From Charina bottae (lineage: Eukaryota; Chordata; Lepidosauria; Squamata; Charinaidae): 64,000 bases of DNA. The DNA lies in assembly GCA_023362775.1 (NCBI GenBank), contig JALMGJ010000001.1:59427501-59491500 (forward strand). The letters are read 5' to 3'. Below are positions 46,106 to 56,731 of the stretch, piece by piece. Position numbers and translations under genes: made by a program. A model generated the notes under the pieces. That model was given only the letters and a program-made list of their open reading frames with translations. It ran no database searches and was not told where the DNA came from. How positions within the stretch are numbered: position 1 is the stretch's first letter; each line of letters begins with the position of its first letter.

Positions 46106-46412
46106 TCATAGGATTATAGGGTTTGAAGGGACCTTGGAGGTCTTCTAGTCCAGGGCTCCCCAACCTGTGGGCCGCGGCCTGTTAGGAAGTGGGCCGCGGG
46201 GCTCCCTCCTGCAAACCCCGCCCCCCGGTGCACGTGATTACCCCGCCCCTGGTGCACGTGATTGGCTCCCACCTGCAAACCCCATCCCCAGTGTGTGTGA
46301 TTGGCTCCTGCCTGCAAACCCCGCCCCCCCCCGGTCCGTGGAAAAATTTTCTTCCACGACCAGTCCCTGGTGGCAGAAAGGTTGGGGGTTGGTTCTAGTC
46401 CAACCCCCAACA
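46106..46412. mobile_element. CR1 LINE fragment, split by a hAT element
   Basis: TCATAGGATTATAGGGTTTG followed by AAGGGACCTTGGAGGTCTTC and, after the hAT insertion, TAGTCCAACCCCCAACA. Together these are a classic CR1 word known from birds and reptiles (GGAAGGGACCT..GGAGGTC..CTAGTCCAACCCCC). The parts outside the hAT are 46106-46142 and 46393-46412. The rest of the CR1 has been lost or is too diverged. The strand of the CR1 is not assigned. Confidence 0.7.
46151..46392. mobile_element. Non-autonomous hAT element (CAGGGCTCCCCAACC end) inside CR1
   Basis: The left end CAGGGCTCCCCAACCTGTGG and the right part AAAGGTTGGGGGTTGG are inverted. TTCTAGTC is repeated exactly on both sides (46143-46150 and 46393-46400): an 8-bp hAT duplication. 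The interior has GGGCCGCGGCCTGTTAGGAA near the left and CCGGTCCGTGG near the right, typical words of this hAT group. It also contains three imperfect ~45-bp units with CCTGCAAACCCC (46209, 46272, 46311). No transposase. Confidence 0.82.
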
Positions 46413-48944
46413 TTCATTGGTGAGCTTTGATGTTGCTTACCACGGAATGTTTCACAGATACCAGTCTCTCATCCAGGAAGGGGAACAACTGGTTTGTCAG
46501 ATGCCCTTGTGATAGATGTCCACCATCATTACCACATCTAGGAAGACCCCTAGGCTGCAAACCTGATCCTTTGAAGGGGAGATGCAACCTCATGCAGAAC
46601 AGACGTATCTCCCAAATCCTAAAATCCAGTCCCCAGAATCAATATCAATTCAGTATAATCCAGATTCATTTTCATTCCTTCTTGCAGTCTGAACAAGAAA
46701 CAGTTAATCCAAGGAAAGATAATCCAAGAGCACTGATTAATAATGTTGATTAGAAGGAAGTCCATGTTCCAACACAAGGATTCCAGTGAGTACTGTATCT
46801 TCAAATGAGATGCCTATATATAGGCAGTTGGGGGGGGGGGGAGAAATGCTCATCCATTTTCTCCCACATTTTCTTTGCAAAAAACTGATGTTCTGTTTTT
46901 TGTGAACAAGAGGCAGTATCCATCTATTTGCTGTTTTGATAACTGTCAGTCCTATCAGTGTGAGAAGTAACTTTCAACCTCAGTTTGTACTCCCACAACT
47001 AGTCTTTTATAGCCTGGAGGTTCTTGAGACATCCCACCCTGTTTTGAGTTAAGGAGGCAGATACCTATCAATGCCTCTAACTCAGCTCATGCTTTCCTGT
47101 GACTCTGCAGTGGCTTCTTTAAAGTGGTGCTGAAAGATGTATCAAGCGTATCCAAGGCCCTCTGAAGCATCTTTTTCACTTCAGATTTGGGTAGCTGTGC
47201 ATCCCTATCACATACCATTTTTAAAGTTTCATCAAAAGTGCTAAAGCAGCTTGAAAATCAGCATCAGTTCTAGTTAGCCCACAGATGGGAGACTGCCAGG
47301 GAATACCAGGAATATAGGCTAGACTCAGAAGCCAAAATGTGTTCCAGAAGGCTGTGTCAAATATACAGTTGCTAAGAAGATTGCGTGGACATGTCCACGA
47401 AGTCACCAGGAGATGAGCTTCATTCAAATGAGGTTTTACTCTAATAATTAGATGGTAGATACACTGATGACTCAGCAAACACACTCTTTGGAAAAGCTGG
47501 ACCCTTCTAGTGAATCAGAAGAAGGGCCATGCCAAGGAAACCCTGAGGGTCATGTCTTAGTTTTATTGTCTGTTCAGGCTATTTTTATATGTCCTGTATG
47601 AATTCTTATTGGTGATCTGGTGACCAGCTGTCATCTTAAACTGCTTGGAATCCAAGGCTTCCAGAAGAGCTACAAGTGACATCTTAACCATAGTGACGGT
47701 CGGTGTGTGAAGCCACGTTTGCAGTTCCCCATGAAAGTATGAGAAATCTATTAATATTTATGCATTGTATTAATACAGCAGCTGCTTTAATTGGATCCCC
47801 AGCTGGTGCAACCTGTCATTTCTAATCATAAGTCTAAAGGTACTATTAATATCTCAGGAAATCTCTGAACACTTTTCCTTGTTTAAGCAACACATGAATT
47901 CTAAAAATTTATTTTATGAGTTCTAAAATAAATCTGCCTTACAATTAAAAATATTCCCAAATTTTCATTCAGATGATTCAATTCATTCAGATGATTCAAT
48001 TCATTCAGTGTTTTATCTGGAAGAGCAAACTGATTCTAGACCATGTGTTACAGTAGGTTCTAGTGTAAACATACTTAGCAACTGATACACAATCCATGAA
48101 ATTGAAACATTTGGATCTTTAAACCACTAAATGCTTGCTGATTTTAAAAAGAATCCACACAGTTTACATCCAAAGTTTAAATTAATTTTGAATTCCTCAT
48201 AAAAATGTGATTATAGAGGTTTCAGTTGCTATGTAATATATTTTTCATAAGAACCAAAAAGATGCCTTTTGTTAGGTCTACCATATCTGCACAATGTCAA
48301 ACAACCAACAGATGGCAGCAAAGAGACCTAGGGATTATCTGGATTTTTGCAGCCTAAATATAGTAGGTTTACCTTTTATTAGAGCATCTGATTAATCCAC
48401 ATAGCCCAACATGGTTGACACTGACTGGTAGAGGTTCTCCAGGATCTTAGGTAGAAGTTTTCCAGGCTTATGTGAAAAAGCAATGGATTAAACTGGGACC
48501 GTCTATCTGCAAAGCATATGTTCCACAGTGAACTCTGGGCTTCATTTATTTATCATTTATCATTTATCTATTCCTTTCACTTAAGACCAAGTCTGAAGTT
48601 AAGTAGGCTTAAGGATCCATAGGAGAACCAGAATTTGCCTCTTTTTTATCCATGAGATAATATGCACAGAAATAATTTGAAAATACTGTATACAGTTTTG
48701 GTTCACCTTGACTTGACATTCTTTTGAGAAAAGGTTTACATATTAGATGCTATGTTAGATCTCCATTCCAGCTAAGCAATTTGATTTATATCCTTATGGA
48801 GATGTTTATTAGTCCAACAGCTTCTCCTTCTTAATGGTATGCCTCCAAAACCAGCCATATATGTGCTTGAGATATGGAATATTTCAGGAAATTTAAGGGG
48901 CAAAATGGGTGAAAACCCTTTTCACCCCATTAAAAATCCAGCCT
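46413..48944. other. No gene recognised
   Basis: AT-rich unique-looking DNA with a G run at about 46830-46840. A short palindromic repeat shared with 20.7 kb sits at about 48293-48356 (see findings). The minus frame 47221-47484 shows no domain. Confidence 0.5.
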
Positions 48945-48989
48945 TCAGGAATTCCTACTGACTGGATAGAAATGTGGGTTGATCATTAT
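48945..48989. repeat. 45-bp target site duplication of LINE copy D, 3'-side copy
   Basis: These 45 bases, starting TCAGGAATTCCTACTG, recur at 53101-53145 with one difference (T at 48973, G at 53129). They directly bound the LINE. Confidence 0.95.
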
Positions 48990-49174
48990 TTTATTTTTAT
49001 TTATTTATTAATCAATTTATTACTGCCCATCTCTACTACGGTAGACTCTGGGCGGTTTACAACAAATGTTAAAATTAAAGTTAAAAATCAATAATCATTA
49101 AAATACAATAAACAGTACAATAAATAAGAATATAAAAATCCAGAGGATGGTAGGATCTTAAAAGGAGGTCATTA

Positions 49175-52100
49175 TTAAACTAACCACCCCCAGGAGGAAC
49201 TATCTCTACCTTTGTCCCACGCCAGGCGGCAGAACCAAGTTTTTAGGGACTTCCTAAAGGCCAAGAGGGAGGACGCCTGCCTCACCTCTGGGGGCAAGAT
49301 GTTCCACAGGGCGGGCGCTATCGCAGAGAAGGCACGCCTCCTGGACCCCGCTAGATGGAATTCCTTTGTTGACGGGGTCCGCAGCATGCCCTCCCTGCAT
49401 GACCGGGTGGGGCGGGTAGATGCAATTGGGATGAGACGGTCCCTCAGATAGCCTGGCCCCATGCCATGTAGGGCTTTAAAGGTGATAACCAACACCTTGA
49501 ATTGGACCCGGAAGCAAACTGGTACCCAATGCAGCTCGCGGAGCAGTGGTGTTACATGTGCTGATCTTCTCGCACCCATAACCACTCGAGCGGCTGCATT
49601 TTGGACCAGCTGAAGCTTCCGGATACTCTTCAAGGGTAGCCCCATGTAGAGCGCATTGCAATAATCTATATGAGAGATGACAAGGGCATGAGTGACTATT
49701 CGGAGGGCCTCTCGATCCAGGAAGGGGCACAACTGGCGCACAAGCCAAAGCTGTGCAAAGGCCCTCCTGGCCACGACTGCCACCTGCTTTTCAAGCAGGA
49801 GTCGTGAGTCCAGGAGGACCCCCAAGCTCCGGACTGAGTCTGAACGGGGTAGTGCCACCCCATCCAGAATTAAAGATGATAACTTCCTGGAGGCCGAGGG
49901 GCCATCAATCCATAGCCACTCTGTCTTACCAGGGTTCAGTTGAAGCCTGTTATTCCCCATCCAGGCCCCTACAGCCCCTAGGCACTGAGATAGGGTGTCC
50001 ACTGCAACACTTACTTCACCCGGGATGGAGATATACAATTGAGTATCATCAGCATATTGGTGATACCTCATCATCCGTGATGACGGATGATCTCACCCAG
50101 CGGCTTCATGTAAATGTTAAATAGGAGAGGAGAGAGAACCGAACCCTGCGGCACCCCACAAAGAAGGGCCCGTGGGTCGGATCTCTCCTCTCCTAGTACC
50201 ACCGATTGCGAGCGACCCTGGAGGAAGGAGGTAAACCAGCGCAAAACTACACTGCCCACCCCCAACTCCCTGAGTCGCTCCAAAAGGATACCATGGTCGA
50301 CAGTATCGAAAGCCACTGAGAGGTCCAAGAGAGCGAGAATGGATGCACTCCCTCCATCCCGCTCCCACCAGAGATCATCCATAAGCGCGACCAATGCAGT
50401 CTCTGTCCCATATCCCGGCCTAAAACCTGACTGAAAGGGGTCTAGATAATCCGTTTCATCCAGAATCCTCTGGAGTTGCAGCGCCACCACCTTCTCAACC
50501 ACCTTTCCCAAAAAGGGAAGGTGGGAGACAGGACGAAAATTGTTCAAAACAGTGGGGTCCAGGGAAGGTTTCTTGAGGAGGTGCACCAGCGCCTCCTTAA
50601 AGACTGCTGGAAACACCCCCTCCGCTAAGGATGCATTAATCATCCCCTGGACCCAACCACATGTAACCTCCTGAGCTGATTTCACCAGCCAGGAGGGACA
50701 TGGGTCAAGATGGCACGTGGTGGCGTTTACAATCCGGAGGATCCTGTCTACTTCATCAGGCCCAACAGGATCAAACCGTTCCCAGATAACAGGGTAAGTA
50801 CGAACCTCTGGCATCTCTCCAGATTGTGCTTCACGCTTAGAGTTAAATTTGGAATGAATCTGAGCAATTTTGTCCTGCAGATGCTCAGCAAATTCTTCCG
50901 ATCGGCCCTGTAGATGGGTCACCGTATCTTCGTGACCCAAAAGAGATCTAGTAATCTTAAATAGGGCCGTCGGGCGGCAATCTGCGGATGCAATAAGAGC
51001 GGAGAAATATTCACATTTCACCGCTCTTACCGCCACAAGGTAGGCCCTTATAGCGGCTCTAGATTGTGTCCGGTCAGATTCAGTCCTCGTCTTCCTCCAG
51101 CGGCGCTCTAGACGTCTCTTAACCCTCTTCAAAACCCTCAACTCCTCCATGAACCACGGGGAGTGACGGGTCGAACGAGGCAAGAGAGGCCGCATAGGCG
51201 CGATCCTGTCCAGGGCCCCGGCCGCCTCCTTATTCCAAGCTGCGGCCAGGACCTCCGCCGGACCGTGCATCAGATCTTCGGGTATAACCCCCAGCTCCTT
51301 TTGAAACCTCATTGGGTCCATCAGTCGCCGGGGGCGGACCAATCTAATAGGTCCTGCCTCCCTGCGGAGTGGGGCGGCACAAGAGAGCCTCGGGGTCACC
51401 AGGGCGTGGTCTGACCATGACAATGGGGATAGATGTAACTCTCCCCTCATATCACATTGCCACTGCTCAGACAAGAAAACTAAGTCCGGGGTGAGGCCAC
51501 TGTCCCGAGTCGGGTCCCGAATAATCTGTGACAGGCCCATGGTTGCCATGGTAACCATGAACTCCCGAGCTGTCTCAGAGGTCTGTCCCAGGGAAGGCAG
51601 ATTGAAATCCCCCAAGATCATAAGTCTGAGGAATTCCACTGCCAACCCTGAGACGGCCTCAAGGAGCTCGGGCAGGGAGGTTGCCACGCAGCAGGGAGGC
51701 TGGTACAGCAGCAACACTCCCAACTGCTCTTGAGAACCTAACTTGAAGAACAGGGCCACTTGTGGAGCAGTGCCCCTGAAGGCCATCAGAGACTCCCGGA
51801 TGACAACCGCTACCCCTCCTCCCCTGCCCCGCTGTCTCAGCTGATGCCACACTCGAAACCCGGCTGGGCACATTTCTGAAAGGGCAACCCCTCCTTCTGG
51901 GCCCAGCCAGGTCTCCGTGATACATGCCAGGTCCGCCCCCTCATCCGCGAGCAAGTCGCGAATGAGGGGGGCCTTGTTATTCACCGACCTGGCATTAAGG
52001 AACAACAGCCAGACCTCAGGGCCCTCGAAGATCTGATTACCAGGGTCTGGGTTTGAGCTTGGGGGGCCGGAACACACCACCGGTAACAAACACCGGGGGT

Positions 52101-52383
52101 GCCTTCCCCAACGATGGCCTGCCCCCCAGCTCCCGTCATATCGCCCCTTACCCGTCACCACCTCGATCAAATTCTCCGCCCCGCAGCCCCCAGAGAATCC
52201 TAGCCCAGACGCCTCCACTTCTGGGCCCCCGGTCATCCTGGATTTAGGCAAGGGTCCCTTTCCACATACATACATCCTCTCATACTCAGTCTCTCCTGGG
52301 TAATGGCAGGGCTCCCAGTGTACCAGCTCACGCTCTCGGCGCTGTGAAGCCCCAACCACCCCACACACCTCACTCTCTCTCAC
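49175..52383 (-). pseudogene. LINE endonuclease/RT polyprotein, one frameshift (copy D)
   Basis: The first 770 codons (52383-50071) hold an N-terminal region of ~110 residues and then the endonuclease (LNARSVNNKAPLIRDLL, CITETWLG, GDFNLPSL, SDHALVT). The linker and RT up to [20 protein letters not shown] follow. Just before the catalytic YADD the frame breaks: copy D has two more bases than copies A, C and E at about 50070-50082. The next 299 codons (50074-49175) continue in another frame with [16 protein letters not shown] to the C-terminus. Small in-frame losses also occur: four residues in the endonuclease after APQVA, and one in KEALVHLLKKP. Without the shift it would be slightly longer than copy C's product, and its start gives the better guide to the native N-terminus. 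Confidence 0.93.
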
Positions 52384-53100
52384 TGCTCCCCGCTGTGGCC
52401 TCTCTCACTAGCCACAGCAGGGTACCCAACCACTCCTACCTACCCTGCCTCTCACTCAGGGATCGGTACTCTCTCACCAATCATACAGTCCTAGTCCCCC
52501 CTTGTCACTCTCACTTACAAGGGGGCACCACATTCACACCAAGGGACCCTGCAATCTTCTGCCGCCTTAGTAGACTGGGGGTGGGATCCTCCACCTCATC
52601 CGCCGAGCAGTTAAAATTTTAAGCTGTTATAAATATTGTAAAATTTTAAGATGTTATAGAGTCCGCGATATCAGAGTTCAGGGTGTTATTGCTGCAGGCC
52701 AATTCCGCTCTCAGTGCCTCTTGTACTATCCAGCCGATCCCTCTTGCACCCCCATACTCCATTTCCTCCACAACATTGAGGTTAATGGGCCTCAGTCAGA
52801 TTTTTTTTATGGGGTGAAAACCAATCCTCAGCTGGAGGGCATAGGCTCGCCTATGAAGCCACTTAGTTATTCCGTCCGGAGGAGTTCTAGATGTTTTCCA
52901 CTGCCTTCTGTAGAAGGCCAGCCACACCAACAGTCGTCTTGCGGACCCCACCACAGCTGACACCAGGCTCGACCAAGCTCTGCCGAGCCCCGCAGCCCCG
53001 ACAGCTCCACTGGTCCGTTGCTCCGCAGCTCCGCTCCGCAAGCTCCGCTCCGCAGCAACACTGGGCCTGAGGGAAAAAGCCCTGGTCTCTCACACCAGGC
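52384..53100 (-). promoter_or_regulatory. 5' UTR and probable internal promoter of LINE copy D
   Basis: The 717 bases between the 5' terminus and the coding start are GC- and CpG-rich near the terminus (52940-53100), with repeated GCGGAGCGGAGCT words at 53021-53055 and the terminal hairpin CCTGGTCTCTCACACCAGG at 53080-53098. No frame longer than about 81 codons is present on the coding strand and none resembles a LINE ORF1. Non-LTR elements carry their promoter downstream of the start of transcription, so the promoter is inferred to lie here. It was not identified by a specific motif. Confidence 0.5.
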
Positions 53101-53145
53101 TCAGGAATTCCTACTGACTGGATAGAAAGGTGGGTTGATCATTAT
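53101..53145. repeat. 45-bp target site duplication of LINE copy D, 5'-side copy
   Basis: Partner of 48945-48989; 44 of 45 bases identical. Confidence 0.95.
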
Positions 53146-53305
53146 CACCTTCATCATCAGGACTAATTTAGGTCTCAGCCTCACTAACTTTTGGAGTGCA
53201 TCCCTCAATGAATGAGGCCTTGATATGCCTCTCAGACCAATGGAAGTTGTCCTCACTACCACCACAACCACCACATGAACACAACCACTGGTTGTGCTAT
53301 ACAAC

Positions 53306-53373
53306 ATACTGGCTGGGGAATTCTGGGAGTTGAAGTCTACATGGCTTAAAGTTGCCAAGATTGAGAAGCACTA
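53306..53373. mobile_element. Partial fold-back hAT-type MITE
   Basis: TACTGGCTGGGGAATTCTGG, GGAGTTGAAGTCTACATGGC, then GCCAAGATTGAGAAGCACTA: the right half of the 22.15-kb family. The left arm is absent. Confidence 0.65.
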
Positions 53374-56300
53374 CTATAGAGCATTGGGATTTTTTACCGT
53401 GTAATATGTTGCTTCAGTTGCTTCTTTTTAAAAATAGGAATAACTACTGTATCAAGAAGGAACAATAAATACATGACATTTACAAGATAAGATGTAGCTG
53501 TTGTGTAAAACTAAATTCTAGCTGGTTTAAAACAAATCTAAAGAATGGTGCAGAAAATGTTGGGAGTCATAAGAATTCAGCAGCCTCAAGTTTCTGTGTT
53601 TTTATGATACTTCCTCGTATTGCTTCCCTCCACTTAGCTCTTCATGGAACATTTGGGTTCCAGCTACCAGTCACCACCAGTGATAAGTATGGTAAATTGA
53701 TAGAATAATGTATTCATTCATCAACAATGTCACAGAGGTGTCTTTCAGGTGTATTGCAAAATCAAAAGGAATGACTCACTATGCCAAAACTGTATTTAAA
53801 TTCTTTAACAGGGATTTGGACTTTCTCCTCATCTTTTCTCAGCAGCTTAGACTTATCATGCAGGTGAAAGGAATACAAATCTGTCGTTCCTTCAAAAGAA
53901 ATGGTGTGTCCAGATTTGTTTACATAAACAGCCTGCTCAAGTTGTTGGAGGGTCTCAGATGTATTCTTTGCTTCAGTTTGGCGACAGCATGGCCAGTTAT
54001 GAGTGCCCTCTGGATTAGTGACAATGTGTGCTGTGCTGCTATTTCAAGCAAAAACCCATGAGCAAGTGCATGACAATGCAGAAAATCATAATCACTGATT
54101 TAGTCTGACCCATTACTAATGTCAGATTGGAATGAGAAATTGTTTCCAGGTGTAAGATGGAATTGTTTGTTCGATATCATATGATCATGGGGCAATCACA
54201 GTAGAAATTAGGTGTGCTTTAAAAAATGCTGAATCCGAAATTGGAGGTCCGTGTAGAAAATTCAGTGAAGTATTAAAACCTAACTGTCACTGCAAACTTA
54301 GATTTTGTAAAAAAAAAAAAAAACATGTTCTGAAAATATTGCTGGAAGAGGAGTTACATAAATACATCAAATAACATATTTTAGTGTGGTGTGGGCAGTG
54401 GAAGAGAGAACGCTTATTAATATTTGTTGTGGAACAGCTCAAGCAACAAAGCTTGCTTGAGCTCAAATTCCTATTATGTAGTCAAATAAAAAATGAGACA
54501 GAAATTGAATGTATTACTGTTTTGTAAAACTCTTTAACATCCTGCCTTTTGGTCACTAAAAAGAAATAACTCCAAAGCAGTTTATCAATGTAACTGCAAA
54601 ATGTGCAAATTAGATTATAAAACCCAAGTACACAGAATCGGAGCCATGAAACATATAATCATCCTAGGAGGAGATAGCTCAACCCTAACCAAATGCCAGG
54701 CCCAATGCCTGGCCTTAACTAGGAATGTAAAAGAAATCCATGACAGATTTCTTTTAGAGTAAGATGATGTGATTGATCCCTCCTTATGGATTCAGTGGTG
54801 CCACAGACAGCAGTACTACTGTATATGGAATCCAACAGTATCCATTGTTTGTGGTGTCATTTTTTATACAAAACAGCATGTTTTGGGAAAGGGGTGCACA
54901 AAAATAATTGTGGAGCCATAAACAGGAAAAAACAAAACAACATTAAAACAAAAACAACACATAATACCACAAAAATAAATATGTCAAAGTCAGAGAAGGG
55001 TCTCTGAAACAGCTTGGTTTCCAGGAGATTTTGAAAGGTCCAGCTTTGAACTTTTATTTCCATACCTACATTATCAGTTATCGGATTTCCTTAAAGTTTT
55101 GGTCTGACCATGTCATCACTGCCAGATCTAGTCAAGAAAGATAAAGATTGTTACCCAAAACCTAGAGGAATGCCTTCCAACTTGGGAATTTGGATGATGA
55201 CCTAGTACCCAAATTGGGTTAAACATTTGAGCCATTTCATATAGTTTTCTTGGCAACAATAAGGAAATGGTTTGCCATTGACTTCTTCCAGATTTGATTT
55301 TGGAATACAAACCTTCTCTCATTGCTGTTGCAGATTATTCTTAGCTTCACTTTTCACTTTTTGATTTTATCTCCAAAGGTAACCCTACCAGTAATATCTG
55401 CTTCCATTGGCATTGCTGCCTGGATCATAAGAACTTCCATGTCAGGGGGCTAATCCCCTGGAATTCTTCTTTAGGAAACCACATTTTGAAAAATGAAACA
55501 TATTAAACTGAATGCCTAGATATTTGTATCATGCGATCAAAGTCAATTCAAACACTCCCTAACTCTTGAAAGATGGAGAGAAGAAAAAGTTGAATAACTG
55601 CTGTGAAGATTGTATGCTGTTTAAAATCTTTTATTTGTTGAGAGATTCCAGGAAAATTTCCAGTATTGTGGAAAGTCGTTGAAATGCCTTGCCTTGTTAA
55701 CTGTAACATTTCTGGAAATGAATAAAAGGCAAACTTTGAAAAAGGAGGTGCAGAAATTATTGAGGGAGAAAGGCAGGTATTTTCCCCATATGAGATCATC
55801 CAACTCAGTGATGTATTTTCTGGCACTGTAGACCACCAGAAGACCAACATAGATCCAAGTAGCATGTCCACCAATGGTGTGTATATGTATGTGTGAGAGA
55901 GGGTGTGTACACACACACACACACACACACACAAGGTATGGGAATTAGAAGATGGCAACTTATTAACACTATCCTCTGTGAGCTTCTGCTTCCATGGTTT
56001 AATGTTGTTTAAGATAGCAGGTTAATGGCATCATTTATACATCTGTAACTTCCTAGGAGAGAGAAAGGCAGAAGAAGAAATTAGACTCTGAGAAGAGTTT
56101 TCCCCTCTGAATAACCCAGGCTGACATGTGAACTGGAACTGGCTGTCATACTTTTCAAATATTCTAATGCCATTCCCAACTCAAAATTATTGAGAGAATT
56201 GTCAGTAATTATTTTGAGAGAAATACATTTAGAAATGTGTCTTTAAGAAGAGACAATTTGAAATGCATATTTAACTGTTTAATACATTTGAATTCCCTGG

Positions 56301-56729
56301 CAGTTTTTTTTCCAAAGTCACAGTAATGGAAAAATGAGACAAAGTGGATGTAAGGCTGAATGTATGTAGAGGCGTCAGAGATGAGAAGTAACAAATGATG
56401 TTCATTGGGGTTTTATTTTAATAGGAACCTACTTTATTCAAATATGCTGTAGCATTCATTGTTGTTTGAATTTTACAAGGCAATGGCAATTAAAATGCTC
56501 TAAAAAGCACTAAGAATATATACTTAGCAAAATACACCATCTTCCTAAATGATTTTTCAAAAATTCAGGCATAAAATACATATACTGGGGATGTGCTCAA
56601 AAATGCTGGCAGCTTTGGTGAAAGAAAGAAACTCACAAACTAATAATGTATGGAAGACAAAATGACCTTAATGTTGGAAAAAAAAACTGAAAAATCAAAA
56701 CTGATAGATTAACTAATGCCTACTGAAAA
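53374..56729. other. Long unique-looking stretch, no gene recognised
   Basis: AT-rich DNA. The plus frame 53708-54061 (117 codons) and the minus frames 55128-55322 and 55548-55958 have no domain; the last starts in a CA repeat. CATCCTGCCTTTTGGTCACT near 54538 may be an old antisense SINE tail. An A run lies at 54310-54323. Confidence 0.5.
55907..55934. repeat. (CA)n microsatellite
   Basis: About 13 CA units. Confidence 0.95.
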
Positions 56730-56731
56730 TA

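Larger units (their letters stand above)
48990..53100 (-). mobile_element. L2/CR1-group LINE copy D, full length (4.1 kb)
   Basis: A complete element: simple-repeat tail and 3' hairpin block (49023-49055), coding region (49175-52383) and a GC-rich 5' UTR to 53100, bounded on both sides by a 45-bp near-perfect target duplication. Because the duplication abuts both ends, the ends of the family are defined here. On its own strand the element starts AGCCTGGTGTGAGAGACCAG, which folds as CCTGGT...ACCAGG. There is one ORF and no recognisable ORF1. The coding region is broken by one frameshift. Confidence 0.94.

Noticed and set aside
53708..54061. 117-codon plus frame
   Set aside because: No recognisable domain, start context or exon signals. 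It is not much above chance length for this composition, though I cannot run a search.
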